In this document: piece after piece, positions 17,453 to 26,594 of the stretch | How positions within the stretch are numbered: the first letter of the stretch is position 1 | Layout of the letters: every line of letters begins with the position of its first letter | NCBI GenBank assembly: GCA_030066215.1 | Contig: JASJCA010000035.1 | Coordinates: forward strand, 1-64,000 | Reading direction: 5' to 3' | DNA from: Rhodobacter sp. | Lineage (GTDB): Bacteria; Pseudomonadota; Alphaproteobacteria; Rhodobacterales; Rhodobacteraceae | DNA length: 64,000 bases | Program-made: the position numbers and the translations under genes | The notes under the pieces: generated by a model | Told to the model about the DNA's origin: nothing | What the model saw: only the letters and a program-made list of their open reading frames with translations | Database searches by the model: none

Positions 17453-18136
17453 GTGGACAAGTCCCTCATCGTCATCAATCCGAACTCGTCCGAGACCGTT
17501 ACCGAGGGCATCGACGCCGCGATCGAGCCACTCCGCTCCCTCGGCATCCCGATCCGCTGCGTCACGCTGACCGAGGGCCCACCCGCCATCGAATCGCAAC
17601 GCCAGGCCGACCTCACCATCGCCCCGATGCTCGCCCTCGCCGAAACCTTGGAACCGCAGGCACTGGGCTACGTCATCGCCTGCTTCGGCGACCCGGGGCT
17701 TCACGCCCTGCGCGACCAAGTCGGCCTGCCCGTGGTCGGCATCCAAGAGGCCGCCGTTGCTGCCGCGCTGCAGCTTGGCCAGCGCTTCGGCATCATTTCG
17801 ATTCTAAGCGCCTCGATCCCGCGCCACATGCGCAGCCTCGGCGCCATGGGCGTGACCGACCGCCTCGCCGGCGACCGCGCGCTAGGCCTGGGCGTGGCGC
17901 AACTCGCCGACTCAAAGGCCACGCAGCAGGCTATGATCGACACCGGCCGGGTACTGCGCGACCATGACGGCGCCGACGTGCTGATTATGGGCTGCGCCGG
18001 GATGGCCGGCTACCGCGGCGCGCTGCAGGACGCCACAGGCCTGCCGGTGGTCGAGCCCTGCCAGGCCGCCGCCGCTCAGGCCATCGGCCAGATCACGCTC
18101 GGCCTCAGCCACAAAGGACAGACCCATGCTCGATGA
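17453..18136 (+). CDS. Asp/Glu/hydantoin racemase family protein
   Basis: 227 residues starting with GTG directly after the previous stop. The fold starts with VINPNSSETVT. Two catalytic-type cysteines are present, in ACFGDPGL and in MGCAGMAGY, the arrangement seen in cofactor-independent hydantoin racemases. The pair hydantoinase plus hydantoin racemase is a classic combination for using both enantiomers of 5-substituted hydantoins. The gene overlaps the following lyase gene by 11 nt. An aryl-malonate-decarboxylase or maleate-isomerase activity in the same superfamily is less likely given the context. Confidence 0.8.
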   Translation: MDKSLIVINPNSSETVTEGIDAAIEPLRSLGIPIRCVTLTEGPPAIESQRQADLTIAPMLALAETLEPQALGYVIACFGDPGLHALRDQVGLPVVGIQEAAVAAALQLGQRFGIISILSASIPRHMRSLGAMGVTDRLAGDRALGLGVAQLADSKATQQAMIDTGRVLRDHDGADVLIMGCAGMAGYRGALQDATGLPVVEPCQAAAAQAIGQITLGLSHKGQTHAR

Positions 18137-19040
18137 AACCGCCAAGGGCGTCTTCACCATCGCCGTCACGCCGTTTCTGCCCGACGGCGCCTTGGACCTC
18201 GACAGCGTCGACCGCATGGTCGATTTTTACGCCGAGAAGGGCGCGACCGGCCTGACGATCCTCGGCATGATGGGCGAGGCCGGAAAGCTGTCGGCCGCCG
18301 AGTCCGAGGCGGTCGTGAAGCGGGTCGTGGCGCGCACCGATCTGCCGGTGGTGGTCGGCGTCTCGGCGCCGGGCTTTGCGCCGATGCAAACGCTGGCGGC
18401 CGAGGCGATGGCGGCCGGCGCGGCGGGCGTCATGGTCGCACCGCACCACACGCTGAAGACCGACGGCCAGATCATTGGCTACTATCACTCCGTGGCCGAG
18501 GTCCTGGGCGATGCGCCCTTCGTCCTGCAGGACTTCCCGCTGGTCACCGGGGTCGTGGTGCCGGTAGAGGTGATCCTGAAGATCGTCGAAGACTGCCCGA
18601 CCTGCGTGATGCTGAAGCACGAAGACTGGCCTGGGCTTGACAAGATCAGCGCGCTCCGTGCCGCGTCCGAGGGCGGCGCGCGGCGCATCTCGATCCTCTG
18701 CGGCAATGGCGGGCTCTATCTGACCGAAGAAATGCTGCGCGGCGCCGACGGGGCGATGACCGGCTTCGCCTATCCCGAGATGATGGCCGATGTGGTGAGC
18801 GAGATGCAGGTCGGCGACGTCGCCCGGGCGCGTGACATCTTCGACGCCTACCTGCCGCTCGTGCGCTACGAAAGCCAGCCCGGCATCGGCCTTGCGATCC
18901 GCAAGCACACCCTGGCCAGGCGCGGCGCCATCGCGCATCCCACGGTCCGCAAACCCGGGCCGGGCCTGTCGGCGGCGGCGGAGACCGAAGTGGCCGCCCT
19001 GGTCGAGCGGCAGGAACGCCGCCTCGCGCAACTGGGCTGA
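18126..19040 (+). CDS. Dihydrodipicolinate synthase / N-acetylneuraminate lyase family protein
   Basis: 304-residue class I aldolase barrel. The Schiff-base Lys is in VMLKHEDWPG, the N-terminal FTIAVTPFLPDGALD and GMMGEAGKLSAAE are family typical, and GNGGLYLTEE lies in strand 8. The usual catalytic Tyr position reads LQDFPLVTG, so the tyrosine is replaced by Phe or shifted, arguing against true DapA and for a catabolic aldolase/lyase. It overlaps the racemase gene by 11 nt and ends the run that begins with the reductive dehalogenase. It likely cleaves a carbon skeleton produced by the preceding enzymes. Confidence 0.78.
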   Translation: MLDETAKGVFTIAVTPFLPDGALDLDSVDRMVDFYAEKGATGLTILGMMGEAGKLSAAESEAVVKRVVARTDLPVVVGVSAPGFAPMQTLAAEAMAAGAAGVMVAPHHTLKTDGQIIGYYHSVAEVLGDAPFVLQDFPLVTGVVVPVEVILKIVEDCPTCVMLKHEDWPGLDKISALRAASEGGARRISILCGNGGLYLTEEMLRGADGAMTGFAYPEMMADVVSEMQVGDVARARDIFDAYLPLVRYESQPGIGLAIRKHTLARRGAIAHPTVRKPGPGLSAAAETEVAALVERQERRLAQLG

Positions 19041-19113
19041 CCGCTGCGTATCGGTCTCTTGCGAACCTTCATTGCGGACGAAAAACTCCGGGTATTCGCC
19101 AAGCAAGGTGCCC

Positions 19114-19764
19114 CTACCGCGCCAACGCCGCATCCAGCCGGTCGAGGGCAAAATATGGCGCCAGCAGCGTCCGCAGCTCTGCCCGCCGCGGCGCCTTGGG
19201 GTCGAATAGGGCGTAGCACAGGTAGTCCTCGATCAACGCCGCCTGTTGCTCGTAACCGTATTCCAGGAACCCCGCGCCCGGTTCGGGGACGTAGAAATAG
19301 GGGTCCGCGTTGGTCAGGCTCTCCAGTGCAGCCGAGCCAGGCCGATACCCCGTGACCGCCCGGTTCTGCCACTGCCAGACATGCACTAATTCGTGTGCCA
19401 TGATCAGCGCTTGCGGCAGCAGCACCGTATCGGGCCAGCCGGGCATCGTGTCTGCGCGGTAGAAGTCGGACATCACATGTACCCGGTTCCGGACCGCAAA
19501 GGCCGGCGGCGGTCCCGGCTCCAGCCCCGTCTCGACCCGGTCGCAAACCCCTGGCCGCGGCTCGATCTTTCCGGACACCTTCGGCAGGGGTTTCGCCCGG
19601 GTGGTCGCCGGAAACACCCCGAGCCCTTGCGCCACCCGTGTCTGTTCCAAATCCAGCCCGTCGCCGAACAGGTCCGCCGCGAACGCCCGCTCGCCCTCGG
19701 CCAGGGGCCGCGCGCAGCCCGCCAGCAACAGGGCCGCAAGCAGAAGGGCGAGCCGCACCGTCAC
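19114..19764 (-). CDS. Putative lipoprotein with HExxH zinc-peptidase motif
   Basis: 216 residues from the GTG at 19764, 5 nt after the stop of the upstream dehydrogenase gene. A lipoprotein signal (VRLALLLAALLLAGCARP) predicts membrane anchoring through Cys. The mature domain contains MAHELVHVWQWQN, an HExxH-type zinc site, and a downstream acidic EDYLCYALF helix that could supply the third ligand. No named family is recalled. An alternative ATG at 19818 would put a charged stretch before the signal and overlap the neighbour, so it is not used. Likely an envelope metallopeptidase or a degenerate relative. Confidence 0.6.
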   Translation of the reverse strand: MTVRLALLLAALLLAGCARPLAEGERAFAADLFGDGLDLEQTRVAQGLGVFPATTRAKPLPKVSGKIEPRPGVCDRVETGLEPGPPPAFAVRNRVHVMSDFYRADTMPGWPDTVLLPQALIMAHELVHVWQWQNRAVTGYRPGSAALESLTNADPYFYVPEPGAGFLEYGYEQQAALIEDYLCYALFDPKAPRRAELRTLLAPYFALDRLDAALAR

Positions 19765-19768
19765 CGCA

Positions 19769-20755
19769 TCACAGCATCGCCGGCACCACCAAATCCGGCG
19801 GGCGGTGGCCGTCAGCAAAGGTCTTGACGTTGATGATCACCTTCTCGCCCTGTTCGATCCGGCCCTCTTCGGTGGCGGATCCCATATGCGGCAGCAGCAC
19901 CACGTTGTGCAACTCCCGCAGCCGCGGATTGATGTCGGTGCCGTGTTCGTAGACGTCGAGCCCCGCGCCGGCGATTTCGCCCGATCGCAGCATCCTGGTC
20001 AGTGCGTTCTCGTCGATCACCTCGCCGCGGCTGGTGTTGACGATCACCGCCGAGGGCTTCATCAGCTTCAGCCGCCGCGCGTTCATCAGATGGAAGGTCG
20101 AGGGCGTGTGCGGGCAATTCACCGAAATGATGTCCATCCGGCTGACCATTTGGTCGAGGCTGTCCCAATAGGTCGCCTCGAGTTCGGTCTCGATCTCGGG
20201 GCGCAGCCGCTTGCGGTTGTGGTAGTGGATCTGCATCCCGAACGCCTTGGCCCGCCGTGCCACGGCTTGGCCGATCCGACCCATGCCGAGGATGCCCAAC
20301 CGGCGTCCTCCAACCCGGCCGCCCAGCAGCGCAGTCGGCGCCCAGCCGGCCCAGCTGCCGGCCTGCATGATCGCCAGCCCCTCGGGGATCCGCCGTGTCA
20401 CCGCCAATATCAGCGCCATCGTCATGTCGGCGGTGTCCTCGGTCATCACGCCCGGCGTGTTGGACACCAAGATCCCGCGCTGCCGCGCCGTCTGCACATC
20501 GATATTGTCCACCCCGGCGCCGAAATTGGCGATCAGCTTCAGCTTGTCGCCTGCCTGCGCCAGAAGCCCCTGGTCGATATGGTCCGTAATCGTCGGCACC
20601 AGAACGTCTGCGCGCCGCATCGCCGCCGCCAGCGCCTCGCGCCCCCAGGGCCGGTCGTCGTCGCGCAACTCAGCGTCGAAGAGCTCGGTCATCCTGGTTT
20701 CGACCACTTCGGGCAACCGTCGCGTTACGACAACACTCAGACGTTCAGAGGCCAT
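19769..20755 (-). CDS. D-isomer-specific 2-hydroxyacid dehydrogenase
   Basis: 328 residues. The NAD-binding motif LGILGMGRIGQAVARRAKAFGM sits mid-protein, flanked by the catalytic-domain motifs ANFGAGVDNIDV and VNTSRGEVIDENAL. The general-base His is in LPHMGSAT, preceded by the conserved Glu-containing segment. These features fit glyoxylate/hydroxypyruvate reductase-like enzymes that reduce 2-oxoacids. It is followed by the lipoprotein gene on the same strand and is divergent from the SH3-domain gene. Confidence 0.88.
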   Translation of the reverse strand: MASERLSVVVTRRLPEVVETRMTELFDAELRDDDRPWGREALAAAMRRADVLVPTITDHIDQGLLAQAGDKLKLIANFGAGVDNIDVQTARQRGILVSNTPGVMTEDTADMTMALILAVTRRIPEGLAIMQAGSWAGWAPTALLGGRVGGRRLGILGMGRIGQAVARRAKAFGMQIHYHNRKRLRPEIETELEATYWDSLDQMVSRMDIISVNCPHTPSTFHLMNARRLKLMKPSAVIVNTSRGEVIDENALTRMLRSGEIAGAGLDVYEHGTDINPRLRELHNVVLLPHMGSATEEGRIEQGEKVIINVKTFADGHRPPDLVVPAML

Positions 20756-20889
20756 GCAGGCGTTCCTCTCGCTTCCCTTTCGATGCGCGCAGGGGCAGAG
20801 TTACAGCAACCGGCGCGCGGCACAACCGGAACTCGGGGGTCGCAGCGTCGGACGGGTCAAAACGACCCAGAGGCAAGACGAGGCAGATC

Positions 20890-21408
20890 GTGCGGTTTCG
20901 CGGCGGCAAAGACCGGGTTCTTCCGGGCGTGGCGGGTATCCTGCTGGCCGCGGTTTTGGCGTTTCCGGCGCTCTCGACCGAGCGTGGGTCGGTCACCAAC
21001 CTGCCGATCCCGCGTTACGTGTCGCTGAAGGCCAGCGAAGGCAACGTGCGCCGCGGGCCCTCGCTCAGCCACCGCATCGACTGGGTGTTCAAGCACCGCC
21101 ACATGCCGCTGAAGGTCACCGGCGAATACGGCCACTGGCGCCGCGTGGTCGACCGCGACGGCGCAGGCGGCTGGGTGCATTACTCGCTTCTGTCCGGTGC
21201 CCGCACGGTGATCGTCGAGCGCGATATGCTGCCCTTGCTGATGAAGCCCGACGCCGGCGCTCCGGTGAACGCCCGGGCCGAGATCGGCGTTGTCGCGCGG
21301 CTGGACGAATGTGCCGGCGACTGGTGCAAGATCCGCGCCGAGCGCCACCGCGGCTGGGTGCCGCGCGCCGCGCTGTGGGGCGTGGCGCCGCGCGAGACCG
21401 TGGAGTAG
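20890..21408 (+). CDS. Secreted bacterial SH3-domain protein
   Basis: 172 residues beginning at GTG 20890. An N-terminal hydrophobic stretch (VLPGVAGILLAAVLAFPALS) acts as signal peptide or anchor. Two SH3b-like repeats follow: VSLKASEGNVRRGPSLSHRIDWVF…GWVHYSLLSG and a second ending GDWCKIRAERHRGWVPRAALWG. Such domains bind peptidoglycan or cell-wall peptides in the periplasm. It is followed after 6 nt by the glycan-type gene at 21415, so the two are probably co-transcribed. Confidence 0.75.
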   Translation: MRFRGGKDRVLPGVAGILLAAVLAFPALSTERGSVTNLPIPRYVSLKASEGNVRRGPSLSHRIDWVFKHRHMPLKVTGEYGHWRRVVDRDGAGGWVHYSLLSGARTVIVERDMLPLLMKPDAGAPVNARAEIGVVARLDECAGDWCKIRAERHRGWVPRAALWGVAPRETVE

Positions 21409-21414
21409 CCGGGC

Positions 21415-22401
21415 ATGAACCAGTTGCGATCGCCCTTCGTGATTCGCCGCGGCGCGACCGCGGTCAATTCGCTGGTGATCCACGCCGCAGACGGCTGGTA
21501 CGACTCGATCAAGGCCGACAAGTTCGACTTCTTCACCAAGCTCGTGCGCCACGCCACCGGCCAGGGCCTGGCTACCCGGGTCGTCGCGGCCGAGGGCAGC
21601 GCGGCGAAGCTGCTTCTGGAACAGGACGACATCCACATCGTCGTCGGCGACCTGCCGGGCTACGGCCGCGGACGGCTGCACGCGATGCCGACCTATGTCT
21701 GGGGGTTTTGGTACCTCGACGAGGTCGGCGTGCACTGGAACTCGTCCCTGCGTTTCGCCCGGTTCTGCCCCGACGAGGTCGATTTCGACAAGGCCGAGTA
21801 CTTCTTCAACGGCGTCACCGGCTACATGCTGCGCGAGAACGTCTCGACGATCCCGCAGGAAGTGCGCATGAAGAACCCGATGCAGGACGCCGCCGCGGTG
21901 GTCTATTGCCAGGAAATCGAGGGCGCCGCCGACCGCAGCCACTATCTGACGACCGAGCAGATGATCCGCATCACCGCCAGCACCTGCGCGGACGAGAAGG
22001 TCTATGTCAAACCGCACCCGAACCAGTCGAAACTGGTGCGCAAGGCGATCATGGACATCGCCGCCGACTACCAGAACGTGGTGGTCTCGGACGCCTCGAT
22101 CCACGACTTGACCGATGCCAGCCGCATGGTGGTGACGCAGAACTCGGCCGCCGGGTTCGAGGCGCTGATGCAGCGCCGCTGCGTGATCACCTGCGCCAAA
22201 TCCGATTACTGGCACGCCACGCTGACGCCGAAGCGCGACGGCGACCTGCGCGAGGCGCTGCAATTCGGCCCCGAGGCGATAGCTGATTTTCCGTTCGAGA
22301 AATACTTATATTGGTTCCTGGACCGGAACTGCCTGGAACCCGCCAAGGATGAATTCGTCAAACGCGCCTGGGCGCGGATCAAGGACAAGGCGTTTCTCTG
22401 A
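21415..22401 (+). CDS. Hypothetical protein, glycosyltransferase/capsule-export-like
   Basis: 328 residues with no signal peptide. The C-terminal half has a nucleotide-sugar-transferase-like pattern, VYVKPHPNQSKL and VVTQNSAAGFEALMQRR, reminiscent of capsule polysaccharide (KpsS/KpsC-type) or GT-B enzymes. The N-terminal half includes GDLPGYGRGRLHAMPTY and an aromatic-rich WGFWYLDEVGVHW segment. The family is not named with confidence. It follows the SH3-domain gene after 6 nt and precedes a CDF transporter; a role in surface polysaccharide or envelope assembly is a guess from motif and neighbour. Confidence 0.5.
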   Translation: MNQLRSPFVIRRGATAVNSLVIHAADGWYDSIKADKFDFFTKLVRHATGQGLATRVVAAEGSAAKLLLEQDDIHIVVGDLPGYGRGRLHAMPTYVWGFWYLDEVGVHWNSSLRFARFCPDEVDFDKAEYFFNGVTGYMLRENVSTIPQEVRMKNPMQDAAAVVYCQEIEGAADRSHYLTTEQMIRITASTCADEKVYVKPHPNQSKLVRKAIMDIAADYQNVVVSDASIHDLTDASRMVVTQNSAAGFEALMQRRCVITCAKSDYWHATLTPKRDGDLREALQFGPEAIADFPFEKYLYWFLDRNCLEPAKDEFVKRAWARIKDKAFL

Positions 22402-22419
22402 TCGCCGGGCGCGGGCCCG

Positions 22420-23370
22420 GTGACCGGGCCGTCGGCGCATCGGCTGAACCGCTCTGCCGGGCTGATGTCGGCCGGCGTGGCGCTGGTTCTGGTGCTGGCC
22501 AAGCTCTGGGCCCTGGGTCAGACCGGCGCTCTGTCGGTCGCCGCCAGCCTCGCCGACAGCGCGCTCGACCTAATGGTGTCGCTTGGCGGACTTGCGGCGA
22601 TCCTCTATGCCGCGCGACCGCCGGACGAGGACCACGCGTTCGGACACAGCTCGGCCGAGGATCTCGCCGCACTCGGTCAATCGGTGGTGATCCTGGTCTC
22701 GGCCGGCGTGATCGCCTTTGCCGCCGTGGCGCGTCTTCTGGCCGGCCCGCCCGGGCCGATCCGGTCCGAGGCCAGCGGCATCGCCGTGATGGGCTTGTCG
22801 ATCGCGCTGACCCTGGCGCTGGTTCTGTGGCAGCGCCGGGTGATCCGGTCGACCGGCAACCGCGTGGTGCGGGCCGACCAGCTGCACTACATGGGCGACC
22901 TGATCCCCAATGTCGGAGCGATCCTGTCGCTGGCGGCCTCCGCCTGGCTCGGCCTGGGGCAGATCGACAACATCGTCGCGCTCGGCGCGGCGGCGATGCT
23001 GGTGGCGGGCTCGCTTCGGATCGGCAAGGGCGCGTGGGACGCGCTGATGGACCGCTCGGCTGACCCGGCGATGATCGCCGGGATCGAGGCGCTCGCCCGC
23101 GACTGGCCTGGGGTGCGGGGGTTCCACGACCTCAAAACCCGCACCGCCGGCAGCCGGGTCTTCGTCAACCTGCATATCGAGCTCGACGGCGCCCAGAGCC
23201 TCGAAGACGCGCATGCCACTGGCGCCGCCCTGCGCCGCGCCATCGTTGCGGCCTATCCGCAGGCGGATGTGATCATCCACAAGGATCCGGCGGGCGTTAG
23301 CGTCCATCCCGAAGATACCCGCCGCGCCCGCGACCCGTTGCAGGAAGGAGCCCGCGATGACATCCCATGA
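22420..23370 (+). CDS. Cation diffusion facilitator (CDF) metal exporter
   Basis: 316 residues, starting GTG at 22420. Six membrane segments with the CDF hallmarks: ASLADSALDLMVS in TM2 (DxxxD metal ligands), DHAFGHSSAEDLAAL after it, and HYMGDLIPN in TM5 (HxxxD). This is the FieF/ZitB-type tetrahedral Zn/Fe site. The cytosolic C-terminal domain has GVRGFHDLKTRTAGSRVFVNLHIELD. Exports divalent metal using proton antiport. The 3' end overlaps the next gene by 14 nt. Confidence 0.9.
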   Translation: MTGPSAHRLNRSAGLMSAGVALVLVLAKLWALGQTGALSVAASLADSALDLMVSLGGLAAILYAARPPDEDHAFGHSSAEDLAALGQSVVILVSAGVIAFAAVARLLAGPPGPIRSEASGIAVMGLSIALTLALVLWQRRVIRSTGNRVVRADQLHYMGDLIPNVGAILSLAASAWLGLGQIDNIVALGAAAMLVAGSLRIGKGAWDALMDRSADPAMIAGIEALARDWPGVRGFHDLKTRTAGSRVFVNLHIELDGAQSLEDAHATGAALRRAIVAAYPQADVIIHKDPAGVSVHPEDTRRARDPLQEGARDDIP

Positions 23371-24451
23371 ACGCTGGGACGTTGCCCTGAGGATCTTGTT
23401 CGCCGTGATCGGCGGGCTCTTCACTCTGTTCGTCTTCCTTCTCGCGCAGCATCAACGGACCATCGCCGACGAGACGGCTGCGTTGGCGGCGGAAGAACGA
23501 AAGCTCGCACAAGCGCGCGAAATCGACCTGCGAGAGCGCACATCGCTCTTGGGGTCCGACGCGCTGATCCAGGCCTTCATCGGCGCCGACATCACCAGCG
23601 CCTGCCACGCCTTCCGGGTCTTGTCGGGGATGAGCCAGGCGGCCAGCGACGAGGGCTTGGAGGTTTTGCCACAGCAAGTCGCGCAAATCCTCGCGGCGCG
23701 CCGCAACATCGGCACCGACTGCACATTGGAAGCCGAAACCAGCTTGGGTGCGGCATCCTTCGATCTGGCGGAGCTGCGGGTCGAAGAGGCCGCAAGCATC
23801 GGCACGCCGCAGCCGGCCGCGGACAGCCAGGACAACTGGTTTCCGGTGGTTTTGTCGCTGAAGATCTCGACGCCGAACTCACTGGCGAGGGCGCAGGCCT
23901 TCGCCGACTCGGTGGATGACAGGTTGTCGAGAACCGGTGATTCAGAGGTGCCGAAGGCCAGGATTTGGGAGACACAGATCAGCCGAAGCTATGCCGTCAC
24001 GCTTGGCGGTCCGGCGTCCCGGGAGGTTGCCGACCGTCTGGTAAAGCTCGCCAGAGAGCAAGGCGTCGCCGACGATGCCTTTGCGCAGCAGAACAAAGGT
24101 TGGGTGGATGTCGAGCGGCAGGCCGACCCGGTCACCGAGGTCCCGCTCGCGGGCTTCGACATCTTCGTTCACCTGCCCGCTGATCGGGATTCGCCGGAAC
24201 GGCGCCGTTTCCTGCTGGCGGGCCTGGCCGCCTTGGGCGGCAACGTCCGCGGCTTCGACACCCAGGTCAATCGGTTCGGGATCGGCGTCGACCACCTTGC
24301 CGGCAACCCGCAGTCAGAGACGGCGGCACGCGCCGTCAGCGATTTCCTGGCCGGCGATCCGGCATCCGGCACTCCCCAGCCGCGGCCCTTGAAAACGCTT
24401 GGAAGTCCATCGACGGCCGCGACGACCTTGGGGCTTTGGCTGGACGGTTAA
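23357..24451 (+). CDS. Hypothetical single-span membrane protein with coiled coil
   Basis: 364 residues overlapping the CDF gene. One membrane helix (about 11-29, ILFAVIGGLFTLFVFLLA) is followed by a charged helical stretch rich in Glu/Ala/Arg (about 30-60), probably coiled coil. The rest appears to be an extracytoplasmic alpha/beta region with single Cys residues in TSACHAF and GTDCTLE. No known domain was recognised. Its stop codon overlaps the stop of the convergent peptidase gene (shared TTAA). Confidence 0.55.
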   Translation: MTSHERWDVALRILFAVIGGLFTLFVFLLAQHQRTIADETAALAAEERKLAQAREIDLRERTSLLGSDALIQAFIGADITSACHAFRVLSGMSQAASDEGLEVLPQQVAQILAARRNIGTDCTLEAETSLGAASFDLAELRVEEAASIGTPQPAADSQDNWFPVVLSLKISTPNSLARAQAFADSVDDRLSRTGDSEVPKARIWETQISRSYAVTLGGPASREVADRLVKLAREQGVADDAFAQQNKGWVDVERQADPVTEVPLAGFDIFVHLPADRDSPERRRFLLAGLAALGGNVRGFDTQVNRFGIGVDHLAGNPQSETAARAVSDFLAGDPASGTPQPRPLKTLGSPSTAATTLGLWLDG

Positions 24452-26490
24452 GCAGTGACCGGAGCGGTCGGCTCAAACAGCCCCCGCCCCTTCAGCAAGG
24501 CCTCCACACCCGGCATCTTGCCGCGGAATTTTCGGTAGAGAACGTCGGCCTCTTCCGACCCGCCCGCCGACAGGATGAAGCGTTCGAGCTTGCCCGCCAT
24601 CTGGGCATCGAACGGCCCGCCCGCCTCTTCGAAGGCCTCGAAGGCGTCGGCATCCATCACCTCGGACCACATATAGCTGTAATATCCGCTCGAATAACCG
24701 TCGCCGGCGAAGACATGAGCGAAATGCGGCGTGGCGTGGCGCATCCCGATCGCCCGCGGCATGCCGATCTCGTCCAGGATCTCCGCCTGCCGCGCCATCG
24801 GGTCCTCCGGCGCCGCGCCTCGATGAAATGCAAGATCGACCAGCGCCGAGGCCACGTACTCGACCGTCTGGAACCCCATGTCGTAGGTCGTGGCGGCCAA
24901 CAGCCGGTCGAGCAGCGCCGGCGGCATCGGCGCCCCGGTCTCGGCATGGGTGGCGAATTCGGCCAGCACCTCGGGCACCTCCAGCCAATGCTCGTAAAGC
25001 TGGCTCGGCAGTTCGACGAAATCGCGCGCGACGCTGGTCCCCGAGATCCGCTGATAGGTCACGTCCGACAGCATCTGATGCAGCGCGTGGCCGAATTCGT
25101 GGAACAGCGTGCGCGCGTCGTCGTAGCTCAGAAGCGCCGGCTGCCCCGGCTCGGGCTTGGCGAAGTTGCAGACGTTGACCACGATCGGGCGGATGTCGCC
25201 GGCCAGCTTCTGCTGCTGCCGGAAGGACGAACACCAGGCGCCCGACCGCTTCGACCCCCGCGCGAAGTAGTCGCCGACGAAGACCGCCAGGTGGCGGCCG
25301 TCGCGCGTCACCTCCCAGACCCGGACGTCGGGGTGATAGACCGGCACCTCGGCAGGCGCGAAAGCCAGGCCGAAAAGCCGCCCGGCACAGGCGAAGGCCG
25401 CCTCGATCATCCGGTCGAGCTGCAGGTACGGCTTCAGTTCGGCCTCGTCGAGGTCGTGTTCCGCCTTGCGCCGCTTTTCGGCGTAATAGCGCCAGTCCCA
25501 AGGTTCCAGATCGCCGTTGATCCCATCGGCATGCAGCATTTCGGTCAGCACCGCCGCATCGGCCTCGGCCGCCGCCCGCGCCGGCCGCCAGACCTGCATC
25601 AACAGCTTTTCGACGGCGTCTGGCCTCTTCGCCATTTCCGTCTCGAGCTTGTAGTCGGCGAAGCTTTCGTAGCCCAGCAAGGCGGCCCGTTCCTGGCGTA
25701 ACTCCAGCGTCTCTGCCGCGATCGCGCGATTGTCCGTCTCGCCACCATTGGCGCCGCGCAAGGTCCAGGCCGCGTAGGCCGCCCGCCGCAGGTCGCGCCG
25801 CGGCGAGAACTGCAGAAACGGCACGATCAGCGACCGCGACAGGGTCACGGCCGGCCCGTCGAAGCCCTTTTCGGCGCCCGCCGCCCGCGCGCTCGCTACC
25901 ACGAAATCCGGCAAGCCCTCGAGGTCGTCGTCGGCAAGCTCCAGGGCCCAGCCGCGTTCGTCCGCCAAGAGGTTCTGGGTGAACTGCGTGCCCAGCACGG
26001 CCAGCCGCTCTTTCACCGCGGCCAGCCGGTCGCGCGCCGCGCCCTCCAGCCGCGCGCCCGACCGCACGAAACCGCGGCGGGTTAGGTATAGAACCCGCTG
26101 CTGCTCGTCGGTTAAATCCAGCGTCTCGCGGGCCTGCCACAGCGTCTCGATGCGCTCAAACAGCGGCCGGTTCATAGTAATCTCCGAAGCGTATTGCGCC
26201 AGCTTCGGCGAAAACGCCCGCTGCAACGCCTCGCGCTTGGGATTGCTATCGGCGCCGGCGAGGTTGAAGAATAACGAAAGCACCCTGTCGAGCGTCGCAT
26301 CGGCCTGCTCCAGCGCCTCGATGGTGTTGGCAAAGCTTGGCGCCTCGGCCTGCGCCGCGATCCGGTCGATTTCCGCGCGGGCCTGGGCCAGGGCCGTCTC
26401 GAAGGCCGGCTCGAAATCGTCGTCCGAGATCGCGTCGAACGGGGCGATCCGGAATGGGGTGTCCCAGTCCTGAAGCAGCGGGTTGGTCAT
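24448..26490 (-). CDS. M3 family oligopeptidase (PrlC/Dcp type)
   Basis: 680 residues from the Met at 26490 (MTNPLLQDWDTPF); the longer frame to 26550 adds non-homologous sequence. Zincin of the thimet oligopeptidase family: FHEFGHALHQML gives the HExxH zinc site, with the third ligand expected in the following ELPSQLYEHW segment. No signal peptide, so it is cytoplasmic. It degrades small peptides, including cleaved signal peptides. It ends tail-to-tail with the preceding gene, the stops overlapping by four bases. Confidence 0.9.
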   Translation of the reverse strand: MTNPLLQDWDTPFRIAPFDAISDDDFEPAFETALAQARAEIDRIAAQAEAPSFANTIEALEQADATLDRVLSLFFNLAGADSNPKREALQRAFSPKLAQYASEITMNRPLFERIETLWQARETLDLTDEQQRVLYLTRRGFVRSGARLEGAARDRLAAVKERLAVLGTQFTQNLLADERGWALELADDDLEGLPDFVVASARAAGAEKGFDGPAVTLSRSLIVPFLQFSPRRDLRRAAYAAWTLRGANGGETDNRAIAAETLELRQERAALLGYESFADYKLETEMAKRPDAVEKLLMQVWRPARAAAEADAAVLTEMLHADGINGDLEPWDWRYYAEKRRKAEHDLDEAELKPYLQLDRMIEAAFACAGRLFGLAFAPAEVPVYHPDVRVWEVTRDGRHLAVFVGDYFARGSKRSGAWCSSFRQQQKLAGDIRPIVVNVCNFAKPEPGQPALLSYDDARTLFHEFGHALHQMLSDVTYQRISGTSVARDFVELPSQLYEHWLEVPEVLAEFATHAETGAPMPPALLDRLLAATTYDMGFQTVEYVASALVDLAFHRGAAPEDPMARQAEILDEIGMPRAIGMRHATPHFAHVFAGDGYSSGYYSYMWSEVMDADAFEAFEEAGGPFDAQMAGKLERFILSAGGSEEADVLYRKFRGKMPGVEALLKGRGLFEPTAPVTA

Positions 26491-26594
26491 CGGGGCGGCT
26501 CCTGTGGTTTCGGTCGGATATAGTGCGGGATCGGGCGGTTGGCAGGGCATGGGGCGGCGGGATTCGATCTGGTGCGGAGGTTAGAGAATTATCA

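Noticed and set aside
20247-22286. 679-codon plus-strand frame
   Set aside because: It crosses antisense to a dehydrogenase and out of frame with two supported genes; Arg/Gly-rich shadow.
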